64,000 nucleotides of DNA from a bacterium endosymbiont of Escarpia laminata (GCA_003660235.1 QGON01000070.1:186001-250000); one strand, 5' to 3'; shown: positions 17,905-27,997, counted from the stretch's first letter. The notes: generated from the sequence alone by a model not told the origin. Numbers and translations are program-made.

Positions 17905-18308
17905 GCCTGCCCCTCCGCCTTGCGCCTGGCGCGTTTAGCCTTGATCAGGCGGACGATGTCCCCGATCATGCCGCCCACCGAACCCCAGAAAGCACCCAAC
18001 AGGGCGCTCAAAAAAAGCGGCTTTTCAGCCAGCTGGGCAAGCAGCGGGTAAGACCAGGATGCTGCGACAGGCGGCAGACTGAGTGCCACCACCAACGCCC
18101 CCAGAAACCCTGCCAACAACCCATGCAGAATTCCGGCCTCCTCTGCGTTGCGGGCAGTAACCAGTCCCACCACGATCCAGAGTGACGTGGCTGTAAGGAT
18201 CTGCGGCCCTGTCGCAATTTGGGCGCCAAAGAGAATACCCAGCAGAATCAGGCTGAGGGTGAGAACGACGAGCAGCAGAACGCCAAATAGAATTGCACTA
18301 TATTTCAT
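17901..18308 (-). CDS. Small membrane protein of unknown function
   Basis: This 135-residue protein has four predicted membrane helices, small glycine-rich motifs between them (HGLLAGFLGALVVALSL and GAFWGSVGGMIGDIV) and a strongly basic tail (KAKRARRKAEG). I do not recognise the family. The 4-bp overlap with fxsA means the two are co-translated and may work together. It is divergent from cutA. Confidence 0.7.
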   Translation of the reverse strand: MKYSAILFGVLLLVVLTLSLILLGILFGAQIATGPQILTATSLWIVVGLVTARNAEEAGILHGLLAGFLGALVVALSLPPVAASWSYPLLAQLAEKPLFLSALLGAFWGSVGGMIGDIVRLIKAKRARRKAEGQA

Positions 18309-18399
18309 CCAGCGCAGCTTACCCTTAGGTGGCTGTCGGATTCAACGCTGCTTGTGTACAAATCTGGAGACTGGCCCTTCAATAGAGTATCTTTCCCCA

Positions 18400-18729
18400 A
18401 TGCCGACGAAACTGCTTCTGGTCCACTGCACCGTCCCCGACCACCAGACTGGTGTCCGGCTTGCCCAAACCCTGGTTTCCCAAGGTCTGGCCGCCTGCGT
18501 CAACATCACAGCACCTGTCACATCGGTCTACCGTTGGGAGGGCAAGCTGGAATCGGCGGATGAACACCTGCTGTTGATCAAGACCACAAAACAACAATAT
18601 GACGCACTGGAAGCGCAAATCCGGGCACTACATCCCTATGAACTTCCAGAGATCATTGCAGTCCCTGTAGAACGGGGCCTCGATGGTTACCTCGACTGGG
18701 TGGAAAAATGCACAACAATAAATTCCTGA
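18400..18729 (+). CDS. cutA: Divalent-cation tolerance protein CutA
   Basis: This 109-residue protein matches CutA1: LLVHCTVPDHQTGVRLAQTL, the signature GLAACVNITAPVTSVYRWEG and the end HPYELPEIIAVPVERG. CutA1 is a PII-like trimeric protein implicated in copper tolerance and in anchoring or folding of membrane proteins such as DsbD. The ATG at 18400 gives the normal family length; earlier codons have no family similarity. It overlaps dsbD by 22 bp, the classic cutA-dsbD pairing. Confidence 0.96.
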   Translation: MPTKLLLVHCTVPDHQTGVRLAQTLVSQGLAACVNITAPVTSVYRWEGKLESADEHLLLIKTTKQQYDALEAQIRALHPYELPEIIAVPVERGLDGYLDWVEKCTTINS

Positions 18730-21011
18730 TTTCACTGGCTCTTTTATTTGCAAGCCTGGCGCTTCTGCTGACCAATGCCAATGCAAATGAGGAGCCGCCG
18801 CCACCGGATCAGGTTTTCCCTATCCAGGTAACCACCGACGGCCCGGACCATCTACTGGTGAAGTGGAACATCGCAGACGGTTACTACCTGTATCGGGACA
18901 AGATTCGCTTTGAAACCGACGCCATCGGCATCGAACTCGATGAGCCGGAACTGCCTGTCGCAAAACTCAAACACGACGAGTTCTTCGGCGACCTCCATGT
19001 CTATCGCGGACCCATCACTGTTCGTTTACCCATCAAACGCGACCAGGGTTCTCCGGACACACTCAACCTGCAGGCCCGCTCCCAGGGCTGCGCCGATCAG
19101 GGTATCTGCTACCCGCCACATCTCCAGGAGGTCCAGCTCAAGCTTGAGCCGATGTTGATCGCCAGCGACCCACTGACCACCAGCGCCAACCGCACTTCAA
19201 GTCTGATCGACAACAGCCCCCCACTCTTTGCCAACGATGAAGGAGAGCTGCTCGCACCGGAAGAGGCCTATAAACTGGCGGTAACGGTGGAGGACGGCAC
19301 CCACCTGCGTCTGCTCTGGAACATCGCCGGCGGCACCTACCTCTATTACGACAAGATCAAGCTGCAACTGACCGACAACGACAATGTGGTGCTGGGAAGT
19401 TACACCCTGCCGGAACCGGAGATCAAAAAAGACACCATCACTCCGGAGGGCAAGATCGGCGATGTGCCGGTCTACCACGATGTCATCGACCTCTCTCTGC
19501 CGCTGATTCGCGGCAGCAGTACCGCCGAGAACATCACCCTTGAGGTTGCTTACCAGGGCTGTGCCGAAATCGGAGTCTGTTACCCGCCGATACGCAAAAC
19601 CTTCGATCTTGCGCTGCCGGCTCTCGCCTCAGCCGCCGTGGTCACTCCGGTGCAGGCGGCAAGCACGCCGACCCCACCCTCCGCCGTTGAGAACCCGCCG
19701 ATTTCTGAACTGGACGAGATCGCCGCCACCCTTGAAGGCAGCAGCACACTGGTGGTGATCGGGGTCTTCTTCATGCTGGGGCTGGGACTCGCCTTTACCC
19801 CCTGCGTCTTTCCCATGATCCCGATCCTCTCCGGCATCATTGCCGGACACGGCAAACACATCACCACCCGCAAGGCGTTCACCCTCTCGCTGGTCTACGT
19901 GCTGGCCATGGCGCTCACCTATACGGTTGCCGGGGTACTGGCCGGACTGTTCGGTGAGAATCTGTCGGCTGCCTTCCAGAATCCCTGGATCCTCAGCACC
20001 TTCGCCCTGATCTTCGTCCTGCTCGCCCTCTCCATGTTTGGTTTCTACGAGTTGCAACTACCCAGCAGCCTGCAGAGCAAACTCACCGACATCAGCAACA
20101 AACAGCAGGGGGGCTCCCTTTTCGGCGTCGCCATCATGGGCTTTCTCTCCGCCCTGATCGTCGGCCCCTGCGTTGCACCTCCCCTGGCAGGTGCGTTGAT
20201 CTATATCGGCCAGACCGGTGACGCCGTACTCGGCGGCCTGGCCCTGTTCGCCCTAAGCATGGGTATGGGGGCGCCGTTAATCGCTATCGGCACCTCTGCG
20301 GGCAAGCTGCTGCCCAGAGCCGGGAGCTGGATGGATGCGGTCAAGGCGGTCTTCGGTGTCGCCATGTTGGGGGTCGCCATCCTCATGTTGGAACGCATCA
20401 TTCCTGCGGACATCGCAATGTTCCTCTGGGGCATGCTGCTGGTCGTCTCCGCCATCTACATGGGCGCCCTGCGTCACCTGGAGATCGAGGCGGGTGGCTG
20501 GCAAAAACTCTGGAAAGGCCTCGGCATGGTCTTTCTGATCTACGGCGCACTGATGCTGGTCGGCGCCGCCGCCGGTGGCAAGGACACCCTGCAGCCCTTG
20601 CGCAACCTGGGCTTTGGCGGCAGTGGTGGGCAGTCCGCCCACGAACTGACCTTCAAACGCATCAAGAACCTGGACGATCTGCAACGGGAAGTCAGAGTTG
20701 CCAGCACCGCAGGCAAATCGGTGATGCTCGACTTCTACGCCGACTGGTGCATCACATGCAAAGAGATGGAGAAGTACACCTTCTCCGACCCTGAGGTAAT
20801 AGCGGCGCTGAGGGATACCGTCCTGCTGCAGGCTGACGTCACCGCCAATGACGAACAGGACAAAGCGTTGCTGCAGGGGCATTTCGGGCTGCCGGGACCA
20901 CCGGCTATTTTTTTCTACGGCAGTGACGGCAAGGAACGCAAGGCCTATCGGGTCGTCGGCTATCAAGAGGCTGAGGTGTTTGCCGCCCACGTCAGGGAAG
21001 CCGTCCGGTGA
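18708..21011 (+). CDS. dsbD: Thiol:disulfide interchange protein DsbD with two N-terminal domains
   Basis: This 767-residue protein passes electrons from cytoplasmic thioredoxin to periplasmic reductases. After a signal peptide it has two copies of the DsbD-alpha domain, each with its redox pair (GCADQGICYPP near residue 130 and GCAEIGVCYPP near 285). A central eight-helix domain follows with CVFPMIPIL and GPCVAPPLAG cysteines, then a C-terminal thioredoxin fold with YADWCITCKEM. Usual DsbD is ~560-620 residues with one alpha domain, so the extra ~150 residues come from duplication. The tlpA-like gene overlaps its stop. Confidence 0.95.
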   Translation: MHNNKFLISLALLFASLALLLTNANANEEPPPPDQVFPIQVTTDGPDHLLVKWNIADGYYLYRDKIRFETDAIGIELDEPELPVAKLKHDEFFGDLHVYRGPITVRLPIKRDQGSPDTLNLQARSQGCADQGICYPPHLQEVQLKLEPMLIASDPLTTSANRTSSLIDNSPPLFANDEGELLAPEEAYKLAVTVEDGTHLRLLWNIAGGTYLYYDKIKLQLTDNDNVVLGSYTLPEPEIKKDTITPEGKIGDVPVYHDVIDLSLPLIRGSSTAENITLEVAYQGCAEIGVCYPPIRKTFDLALPALASAAVVTPVQAASTPTPPSAVENPPISELDEIAATLEGSSTLVVIGVFFMLGLGLAFTPCVFPMIPILSGIIAGHGKHITTRKAFTLSLVYVLAMALTYTVAGVLAGLFGENLSAAFQNPWILSTFALIFVLLALSMFGFYELQLPSSLQSKLTDISNKQQGGSLFGVAIMGFLSALIVGPCVAPPLAGALIYIGQTGDAVLGGLALFALSMGMGAPLIAIGTSAGKLLPRAGSWMDAVKAVFGVAMLGVAILMLERIIPADIAMFLWGMLLVVSAIYMGALRHLEIEAGGWQKLWKGLGMVFLIYGALMLVGAAAGGKDTLQPLRNLGFGGSGGQSAHELTFKRIKNLDDLQREVRVASTAGKSVMLDFYADWCITCKEMEKYTFSDPEVIAALRDTVLLQADVTANDEQDKALLQGHFGLPGPPAIFFYGSDGKERKAYRVVGYQEAEVFAAHVREAVR

Positions 21012-21544
21012 TTACAAGGGTTCTGCAGATCCTCCTGATCGGCTCACTGCTTGCCGGTGTCTGGTTCGCCAGTCACATAATAACTTCAGAGCCACGCCAT
21101 GCCGACAGGAGCGGTGCCTCCTCACCGATTGCCCATATACCGGCATACAGACTGGTCGATCTGGCAGGCAAGGCCCACCACACCAGTCAATGGTCCGATA
21201 AGGTGGTGATTCTCAATTTTTGGGCATCATGGTGCCCGCCCTGCCAAACTGAGATGCTGGCCCTCTCCGATCTACAGGATGAGTGGGGTGATCGCGGCCT
21301 GCAGGTACTGGGCATCGCCATCGACAAAGTGGATGACGCTAAGACATATAGCGTTTCACACTCGGTGAGTTATCCGCTCTTCAGAGGCGGCATGAGCGAG
21401 GCCAAGCTCTCCAAACGCATGGGAAACCGACTACTGGAACTCCCATTCACTGCTGCCTTCGGACGTGATGGCCAACTCATCTTTGCCCAGGCTGGCGCAA
21501 TTCCGGCCGCAAGCCTGCGCAAGCATATCGAGCCCCTGCTCTAA
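21008..21544 (+). CDS. TlpA/ResA-like thioredoxin-fold protein
   Basis: This 178-residue protein has an N-terminal membrane anchor (QILLIGSLLAGVWFAS) and a periplasmic thioredoxin fold with the active site NFWASWCPPCQTEM and cis-proline region LELPFTAAF. Such proteins reduce apocytochrome c or other periplasmic thiols. The GTG start overlaps the dsbD stop (GTGA), so DsbD is the likely electron donor. The abundance of c-type cytochromes in this window fits a role in cytochrome maturation, but that is inferred. Confidence 0.9.
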   Translation: MITRVLQILLIGSLLAGVWFASHIITSEPRHADRSGASSPIAHIPAYRLVDLAGKAHHTSQWSDKVVILNFWASWCPPCQTEMLALSDLQDEWGDRGLQVLGIAIDKVDDAKTYSVSHSVSYPLFRGGMSEAKLSKRMGNRLLELPFTAAFGRDGQLIFAQAGAIPAASLRKHIEPLL

Positions 21545-21778
21545 ATCTTTGTGACAGCCCCGCAAAAAGCGCCCGCAGAAGAGGCGATCACTCAACTCTG
21601 TCACCTCAAATTGTAACGATCATGTTGAATTCTGCATTGAAACTGGACAAAACCCCCAGGATCTTGCAAAATCGGCTCGTCATTCACGGAACCATCCCGA
21701 ACCCCCGGCCAGCGCGGTGGGCAATAGCTTCGGCGAGGTTCTTAAATCTCCGCTTTCCAGCCCCGGATTTTCAATAAC

Positions 21779-22228
21779 ATGGCGACCATTCTGGTACTCA
21801 ACGGCCCCAACCTGAACCTGCTGGGTACGCGTGAGCCGGAGCACTATGGACGCGATACCCTCGATGATATCCGTACTCGACTGGAACAGCAGGCGGAAGG
21901 CGCCGGACACCGGCTGAACTTTCGCCAAAGCAATGCAGAACATGAACTGGTGGATTGGATTCACGAGGCCTACCAGGAAGGAATCGGGTTCATCCTTATC
22001 AACCCGGCCGCTTTCACACACACCAGCATCGCCCTGCGGGACGCCCTTGCGGGCACCAGGATTCCTTTCATCGAAGTACATCTCTCGAACGTACACGCCA
22101 GGGAACCGTTCCGCACCCACTCCTACCTTTCAGATATTGCTGTCGGCACCATCGCCGGACTCGGCGCCCAGGGATATGAACTCGCCCTGCAGGCCGCCAT
22201 CCACCGCCTAGACCACAGCGACAACTGA
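21779..22228 (+). CDS. aroQ: 3-dehydroquinate dehydratase, type II
   Basis: This 149-residue protein matches type II dehydroquinase, step three of the shikimate pathway. It starts [20 protein letters not shown], with the catalytic Tyr in the EHYG loop, followed by [16 protein letters not shown] and [17 protein letters not shown], and the catalytic His in [14 protein letters not shown]. Full length. It leads the common aroQ-accB-accC order, 14 bp before accB. The 234 bp upstream presumably carry the promoter. Confidence 0.98.
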   Translation: MATILVLNGPNLNLLGTREPEHYGRDTLDDIRTRLEQQAEGAGHRLNFRQSNAEHELVDWIHEAYQEGIGFILINPAAFTHTSIALRDALAGTRIPFIEVHLSNVHAREPFRTHSYLSDIAVGTIAGLGAQGYELALQAAIHRLDHSDN

Positions 22229-22242
22229 CGAGATCGACAACC

Positions 22243-22692
22243 ATGGATATCCGCAAAGTAAAGAAACTGATCGAACTACTCGAAGAGTCCGATATCGCAG
22301 AAATCGAGATTCACGAGGGAGAGGAGTCGGTTCGCATCAGCCGCCAGAACGCCTATCCCGCAGCATTTGCACCTATGCCCGCCGTACAGCCGGGGGTTGC
22401 CGCAACGCAAGCCCCTGCAGCAGCCCCGCCAGCCGAAGAGGAGCCGGAAGAGATCCAGGGCCACGCCGTGAAGTCTCCCATGGTCGGCACTTTCTATCGC
22501 GCCCCTTCACCAGGCAGCAAATCTTTCGTGGAGGAGGGCCATCAGGTGGCAGTTGGTGACACTCTCTGCATCATCGAGGCGATGAAGATCCTCAATCAGA
22601 TAGAGTGCGACAAGGCCGGCACGGTCAAAAAAATTCTCGTTGAGAACGGCCAACCGGTCGAATACAACGAACCCCTGTTCATCATCGACTGA
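22243..22692 (+). CDS. accB: Biotin carboxyl carrier protein of acetyl-CoA carboxylase
   Basis: This 149-residue BCCP has an N-terminal dimerisation helix region ([15 protein letters not shown]), an Ala/Pro-rich hinge (~residues 38-68) and the biotinyl domain, with biotin expected on K115 in [13 protein letters not shown]. The usual EAMKM is EAMKI here, a tolerated change. The thumb motif ([11 protein letters not shown]) is present. It carries CO2 between AccC and AccAD in the first step of fatty acid synthesis. It sits directly before accC. Confidence 0.98.
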   Translation: MDIRKVKKLIELLEESDIAEIEIHEGEESVRISRQNAYPAAFAPMPAVQPGVAATQAPAAAPPAEEEPEEIQGHAVKSPMVGTFYRAPSPGSKSFVEEGHQVAVGDTLCIIEAMKILNQIECDKAGTVKKILVENGQPVEYNEPLFIID

Positions 22693-22700
22693 GCACAGCC

Positions 22701-24041
22701 ATGATAGACAAGATCGTTATCGCCAATCGCGGCGAGATAGCACTGCGTATCCTGCGCGCCTGTAAAGAGCTGGGCATCAAGACTGTTGCCGTACACTCAG
22801 AGCCAGACCGGGATCTGAAACACGTCCTGCTGGCCGACGAGTCGGTCTGCATCGGTCCGGCGCCCTCGGCTGAGAGTTACCTCAACATTCCGGCGCTGAT
22901 CAGTGCCGCCGAGGTCACTGACTCCATGGCGATTCACCCCGGCTACGGTTTTCTTTCCGAGAATGCCGACTTCGCCGAGCGGGTGGAGAATTCCGGCTTC
23001 ATCTTCATCGGCCCCACCGCCGACACCATCCGCACCATGGGTGACAAGGTGGCCGCCATCGCGGCGATGAAGAAGGCAGGCGTACCGACTGTACCCGGTT
23101 CCGACGGCCCGCTGGATGGCGATGCCGCCCGCACCAAGCGACTGGCCAAAGGGATCGGCTACCCGGTGATCATCAAAGCCTCTGGTGGCGGTGGTGGACG
23201 CGGCATGCGGGTGGTTCACTCCGAAGCCAGCCTGCTCAACTCGGTGGCAATGACCAAGGCGGAAGCCAAAGCGGCCTTCGGCAACGGCACACTCTATATG
23301 GAGAAGTTCCTGGAAAATCCACGTCATGTGGAGTTCCAGGTACTGGCAGACACTCACGGCAATGCGGTGCATCTGGGGGAGCGCGACTGTTCCATGCAAC
23401 GCCGCCATCAGAAGGTAGTGGAAGAGGCTCCCGCCCCCGGCATCACCCCTGAACAGCGCGCCGAAGTGGGTGAGCGCTGCGCCGAGGCCTGTCGCCAGAT
23501 CGGTTATCGCGGGGTCGGCACCTTCGAATTTCTTTACGAGGACGACGAGTTCTATTTTATCGAGATGAACACCCGCATACAGGTTGAACACCCGGTCACA
23601 GAGATGATCACCGGCATCGACATCCTGCGGGAACAGATCATGATCGCCGCCGGTGAACCCCTCAGCTTTACCCAGGATGACGTCACCATCAGGGGGCATG
23701 CCGTGGAGTGCCGGCTCAACGCGGAAGATCCGACCAACTTCATGCCCAGTCCCGGCACCATCACCCAGTTGCATATACCCGGCGGCATGGGCGTGCGTTT
23801 CGAAAGCCACATCTATAACGGTTACCGGGTGCCGCCCCACTACGACTCCATGATCGGCAAGCTGATCACTCACGGCGACACCCGTGACTCGGCTATCGCC
23901 CGCATGCGCATTGCCCTGAGCGAGATGGTAATCGGCGGCATCAAGTGCAACATACCGTTGCAGCAGGAGATCATGAAGGACGTCGCGTTCCAGGCCGGTG
24001 GCGCCAACATCCACTATCTGGAAAAGAAGCTTGGGTTATGA
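22701..24041 (+). CDS. accC: Biotin carboxylase subunit of acetyl-CoA carboxylase
   Basis: This 446-residue ATP-grasp enzyme has the N-terminal [20 protein letters not shown], the glycine-rich ATP loop [14 protein letters not shown], the [20 protein letters not shown] active-site segment and [14 protein letters not shown]. It carboxylates biotin on AccB using bicarbonate and ATP. Length is standard. It is 8 bp after accB and is followed by a palindromic repeat region before prmA. Confidence 0.98.
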   Translation: MIDKIVIANRGEIALRILRACKELGIKTVAVHSEPDRDLKHVLLADESVCIGPAPSAESYLNIPALISAAEVTDSMAIHPGYGFLSENADFAERVENSGFIFIGPTADTIRTMGDKVAAIAAMKKAGVPTVPGSDGPLDGDAARTKRLAKGIGYPVIIKASGGGGGRGMRVVHSEASLLNSVAMTKAEAKAAFGNGTLYMEKFLENPRHVEFQVLADTHGNAVHLGERDCSMQRRHQKVVEEAPAPGITPEQRAEVGERCAEACRQIGYRGVGTFEFLYEDDEFYFIEMNTRIQVEHPVTEMITGIDILREQIMIAAGEPLSFTQDDVTIRGHAVECRLNAEDPTNFMPSPGTITQLHIPGGMGVRFESHIYNGYRVPPHYDSMIGKLITHGDTRDSAIARMRIALSEMVIGGIKCNIPLQQEIMKDVAFQAGGANIHYLEKKLGL

Positions 24042-24044
24042 ACC

Positions 24045-24282
24045 AAGGTTAAAGGCGAAAGGTTAAAGGTGGGCGTGCCAGCGGATAGACAGGACTCTGT
24101 CGTTACTGCTGTGAAAGCTTGGTAGGCCGGTTCAAGCGCAGCGGAACCGGCAAGCCTAAGCGTTCTGCCAAATTCTGAATGCCCGATCCGCTGCGCTTGA
24201 TCGTGCCTACATGCTCCAGGCTACAGACAAAAAGGAAAAGGTCTCAGAAAGTCTGTTCCTTTAACCTTTTGCCTTTAACCTT
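24045..24282. repeat. Doubly nested inverted repeat mosaic
   Basis: The accC-prmA gap is made almost entirely of nested palindromes. The outer arms are 25 bp (24045-24069 and 24258-24282) with one mismatch, built from AAGGTTAAAGG units. The inner arms are 30 bp (24122-24151 and 24181-24210) with about 25 matches, core TCAAGCGCAGCGGA. The inner unit has a third copy at 38864-38893. This is a REP/BIME-like element inserted inside another palindromic unit. Confidence 0.85.
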
Positions 24283-24295
24283 TAACCTTATCTTT

Positions 24296-25183
24296 ATGTC
24301 CTCCTGGCTCCAACTCTCCATCGAAACCGACGCATCCAAAGCGCCTTTGCTGGAGCTTCTCTTCGAGGCGCTTGGCGCACTCTCCGTTACCCTGGGTGAC
24401 GCAGGTGATCAGCCGCTGCTGGAACCCAAACCCGGCGAAGAAAAATTGTGGGAAAACACCCGAGTCACTGCGCTTTTCGAGGGAACTCACGATACCGATC
24501 AGCTGCGCTCTGAAATCAATCGGACGCTGAAGGAAGAGATCACCCGCAACCTGCAGGTGGAGCGCTTGGAGGACAGGGCCTGGGAACGGGTCTGGCTCGA
24601 TCAGTTTCGGCCGATGAAATTCGGTCACAGGCTCTGGGTATGCCCCGATGGACAGCTGCCGGGCGACCCCGAGGCTGTCGTGGTGGAACTGGACCCTGGG
24701 CTTGCCTTCGGCACCGGCACCCACCCCACTACAGCGCTCTGCCTGGCCTGGCTTGATGGACAGAACCTCAAGGGCAAAACCATTATCGACTACGGCTGCG
24801 GTTCGGGCATCCTTGCCATTGCCGCCCTTCGTCTGGGGGCTGCGGCTGCCATCGCAATAGATTACGACCCGCAGGCACTGCAGGCGACAAAAGATAACGC
24901 ACAAAAAAATGGTGTCGCAGACAGATTATCGATCCACCTGCCAGAAGATACCCCTGAAACACAGGCAGATCTGCTCATCGCCAACATCCTGGCCGGACCA
25001 CTCATTGAACTTGCCCCCCAACTCGGCACACTGATGAAGCCAAACACCCCTTTTGCCCTCTCCGGCATTCTGCAGGAGCAGGCCGCAATGGTGAGCCAGG
25101 CCTACGAACCTTTCGCAGCCATGCAGCCGTCTCAACAGAAAGAGGAGTGGATGCTGCTTAGGGGTAGAAAAACTATTGCCTGA
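24296..25183 (+). CDS. prmA: Ribosomal protein L11 methyltransferase
   Basis: This 295-residue protein matches PrmA. The N-terminal L11-binding domain begins SSWLQLSIETDASKAPLLEL, the linker holds WERVWLDQFRPMKFG, and the SAM domain has VELDPGLAFGTGTHPTT, DYGCGSGILAIAAL and ANILAGPL (NILA.PL catalytic-like loop). It trimethylates L11. The ATG at 24296 gives standard length; upstream codons in frame belong to the repeat. Confidence 0.97.
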   Translation: MSSWLQLSIETDASKAPLLELLFEALGALSVTLGDAGDQPLLEPKPGEEKLWENTRVTALFEGTHDTDQLRSEINRTLKEEITRNLQVERLEDRAWERVWLDQFRPMKFGHRLWVCPDGQLPGDPEAVVVELDPGLAFGTGTHPTTALCLAWLDGQNLKGKTIIDYGCGSGILAIAALRLGAAAAIAIDYDPQALQATKDNAQKNGVADRLSIHLPEDTPETQADLLIANILAGPLIELAPQLGTLMKPNTPFALSGILQEQAAMVSQAYEPFAAMQPSQQKEEWMLLRGRKTIA

Positions 25184-25239
25184 AGCGCCGCTTGGGGCTA
25201 ACGTTATTCATAATCTAAGTCCATTGACTGCCGTAATCC

Positions 25240-26262
25240 ATGTATACCCAATGCCCCCATTGCCAGACACTGTTCCGCATCAGCGCCGAACAGTTGACCG
25301 TTGCCGCCGGCATGGCCCGTTGCTGCCAGTGCAAATCTGTCTTCAATGCGGAAGAAAATCTGCGGGAGCTGCCCTCCACCTCTGAAGAACACACCGCTAC
25401 AGAGACCAAAGAAACCACTTTGGCTGAGAGCAGCCACGCTCCACCGCCCAGCGAAACAGAGATCGAAGAACACAACGACGGACTAGCGGTCGAACCCGAC
25501 TACTATGCATCGGGCGGTGAGTCACAAATGATCGATCTGCTCGAAGGTGAACTGCCGTCCGAGCACTTTCGGATCCCAGAGCATAAAGCGGCATTTCTCG
25601 CTGGCAATATTGAGCATAAAAACGATTTCGTGCTGGAGGATATCGCTGACGAACCACTGGATGAGCTCGAGTCCGTACTCATCTCTGAACCCGATGAGCT
25701 ATCGATTACAAACGATCCGACTGAAATAACGGCAACAGGACAACAAACGCCCCTCCCCTACCCAGAGGTGCAGTTTATCGAACCCCGCAAGCCCTTTGCA
25801 GGCATGCTCTGGGGGGTAGGCGCAATCGGGCTTCTTCTGATCCTGGGGTTGCAACTGATCTGGCAGTTCCGCAGCGAGGCCATTCACTACGAAAGTGGCA
25901 GGCAACTTCTCTCGGTGATGTGCCAGGCACTCAACTGCACACCACCGCAACGCCGTGATCTCTCTCGAATAGAGATAGAACATCGGGATCTGCGCCTCCA
26001 CCCCGAGCATCCTCAGGCACTGTCATTACAGCTCAACATGATAAATAATGCCTCTTTCAAGCAGCCCTTTCCCCAACTTCAACTCAGTCTTTTCAATGAC
26101 GCTGGAAAGCTGCTTGCAACCCGTCTCTTCGACCCATCGGAATACCTGCCTGGCGGAATCTCCGCCAACTCACCCATGCCACGCTTTCGCCTCATCGAGG
26201 TCATGATGGAGTTGGTTGATCCCGGTGAAGAAGTCACCGGTTTCAAGTTCGATTTTCTGTAA
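25240..26262 (+). CDS. MJ0042 zinc-ribbon / DUF3426 membrane protein
   Basis: This 340-residue protein begins with a zinc ribbon (CPHCQTLFRI ... CCQCKSVFNA, four cysteines), then an acidic low-complexity linker, one membrane helix (GAIGLLLILGLQLIWQF, about residues 190-210) and a C-terminal DUF3426 domain ending EEVTGFKFDFL. The order zinc ribbon-linker-helix-DUF3426 is widespread in proteobacteria directly after prmA. Its function is unknown; a sensory or assembly role has been suggested only from architecture. Confidence 0.9.
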   Translation: MYTQCPHCQTLFRISAEQLTVAAGMARCCQCKSVFNAEENLRELPSTSEEHTATETKETTLAESSHAPPPSETEIEEHNDGLAVEPDYYASGGESQMIDLLEGELPSEHFRIPEHKAAFLAGNIEHKNDFVLEDIADEPLDELESVLISEPDELSITNDPTEITATGQQTPLPYPEVQFIEPRKPFAGMLWGVGAIGLLLILGLQLIWQFRSEAIHYESGRQLLSVMCQALNCTPPQRRDLSRIEIEHRDLRLHPEHPQALSLQLNMINNASFKQPFPQLQLSLFNDAGKLLATRLFDPSEYLPGGISANSPMPRFRLIEVMMELVDPGEEVTGFKFDFL

Positions 26263-26538
26263 CAATGTTCAGCCAGAGCGGCACCCTGCGGCGATTAGGC
26301 CGCGGGTTTCGCGGCGAGGCACCACTCCTGCGGGCAGACGTCTCCACTCAGTATTCCCTTTCAATCCAATGGGTTATTATTCGACAATCAACCGACTGAG
26401 CTACAAGGCTATCTGTAGCATTTTTGCCACTGTTGCAAGAATCAAAAATAATGGCTGCGAACCTTTGATTCACCCTGAAAATGGCGTTATTATCTATCGC
26501 CTTTCCCCTCGATTTTCGGACTCGATCTCGTCGTCGAT

Positions 26539-27498
26539 ATGCGCATAGGACCCTACAGGCTGGAAAACAATCTCCTGTTGGCGCCGATGGCCGGAGTGAC
26601 CGATCGACCCTTCCGCCAGCTTTGCCGGCGGCATGGCGCAGGGCTCGCTGTTTCCGAAATGGTTTCAGCGGACACATCGCTCTGGGGCAGCCGTAAAACG
26701 CTGCGGCGACTCGATCACGAAGGGGAGACCGGCCCCATTGCGGTGCAAATCCTCGGATCTGATCCGCAGACGATGGCGGAGGCGGCACGGGCAAACGTCG
26801 CCAATGGCGCCCATATCATCGACATCAACATGGGTTGCCCGGCAAAAAAGGTCTGTAGGGCGGCCGCAGGCTCGGCTCTGTTGCAGGATGAGACCCTGGT
26901 CAATGACATACTGACGGCAACGGTTACTGCCGTCGAGGTACCGGTAACGCTGAAGATCCGCACCGGATGGGATCGACAGAACCGAAACGGGGTGCGCATT
27001 GCTCAGATCGCTGAAGCGGCGGGCATACAGGCACTGGCGGTTCATGGCCGTACCAGAGCCTGCAAATTTTCGGGTGACGCGGAATATGACACTATTCGCG
27101 CCATCAAAGAGTCAGTCACCATCCCGGTGATTGCGAATGGGGATATTAGAACACCGGAGAAAGCACATAAAGTGCTGGAGGCAACCGGTGCAGACGGAAT
27201 CATGATCGGCCGGGCGGCCCAGGGAAAACCCTGGATCTTTCGCGAGATCGATCACTATTTGAAGACCGGCGAAAAGCTGGCCGAGCCCTCTCCCTCTTGG
27301 GTGAAGGCGTTACTGCTGGAACATCTGCAGACACTCTATGATTTCTATGGGGAACAGCAGGGTGTTCGCATTGCCCGCAAGCATATTGCGTGGTACAGCA
27401 AAGCCCATAGAGGCGGCGCGGCGTTTAGAAAAACGATAAATGACTCGGAATCAGCGGACGAGCAACTGCAGCTTATCCAGGTTTTTTTCGATAGTTAA
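26539..27498 (+). CDS. dusB: tRNA-dihydrouridine synthase B
   Basis: This 319-residue flavoenzyme has the DusB N-terminus APMAGVTDRPFRQLCRRHGA, the catalytic cysteine in DINMGCPAKKVC and the FMN phosphate region IANGDIRTPEKA and GADGIMIGRAAQGKPW. It reduces specific uridines in the tRNA D-loop using NADPH. As in enterobacteria, fis follows immediately (24 bp), forming the dusB-fis operon. The 276 bp upstream should hold the operon promoter; no clear hexamers could be assigned. Confidence 0.97.
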   Translation: MRIGPYRLENNLLLAPMAGVTDRPFRQLCRRHGAGLAVSEMVSADTSLWGSRKTLRRLDHEGETGPIAVQILGSDPQTMAEAARANVANGAHIIDINMGCPAKKVCRAAAGSALLQDETLVNDILTATVTAVEVPVTLKIRTGWDRQNRNGVRIAQIAEAAGIQALAVHGRTRACKFSGDAEYDTIRAIKESVTIPVIANGDIRTPEKAHKVLEATGADGIMIGRAAQGKPWIFREIDHYLKTGEKLAEPSPSWVKALLLEHLQTLYDFYGEQQGVRIARKHIAWYSKAHRGGAAFRKTINDSESADEQLQLIQVFFDS

Positions 27499-27522
27499 GA
27501 CAAGCACGGGGAGCTTGGCGGC

Positions 27523-27819
27523 ATGAATATGGAAGCAGGTATGTTCCGCAGTGATGGTGATTCCACACTGACAGTCACTCACAGCAAAAAAAGCGAGCCT
27601 CTACGCCATTGCGTGCAGGATGCGATGCAACGCTATTTCAGCCATCTTGATGGGCACGGTACAAGCAACCTCTATCGCATGGTGATGAATGAAGTCGAGG
27701 CGCCTCTGTTGGAGAGCGTCATGGAATATGCCGGTGGCAACCAGACCCGCGCAGCCTCTATTCTCGGTATCAGCCGCAGCACGTTACGCAAAAAACTCTC
27801 GCTCTACGACCTGGATTGA
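27523..27819 (+). CDS. fis: Nucleoid protein Fis
   Basis: This 98-residue protein matches Fis. It has a variable N-terminal arm, the dimer core LYRMVMNEVEAPLLESVMEYA and the helix-turn-helix GGNQTRAASILGISRSTLRKKL. It bends DNA and regulates rRNA, recombination and growth-phase genes. Position after dusB supports the call over a generic Fis-type activator domain. Length and all core residues look normal. Confidence 0.95.
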   Translation: MNMEAGMFRSDGDSTLTVTHSKKSEPLRHCVQDAMQRYFSHLDGHGTSNLYRMVMNEVEAPLLESVMEYAGGNQTRAASILGISRSTLRKKLSLYDLD

Positions 27820-27997
27820 ACCCACCGGCAGAGTCCCGTAAACATCAACTATAGAGGACGTGCTGTGCCTGGAGATGCGCATCGCGATCGATGCGGTTCA
27901 TTTCACTCACCGCATCCTACAGGTTATCTCCAAGACGCCTTGGTGAATAAATAGTTACCCTTTCATTAACCCTTCCAAACAAACGGATAGACCTATC

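Noticed and set aside
22797-24014. Open frame antisense to accC
   Set aside because: Shadow of accC; no family features.
24179-24295. N-terminal extension of prmA
   Set aside because: These codons lie in the palindromic repeat; PrmA similarity begins at the ATG at 24296.
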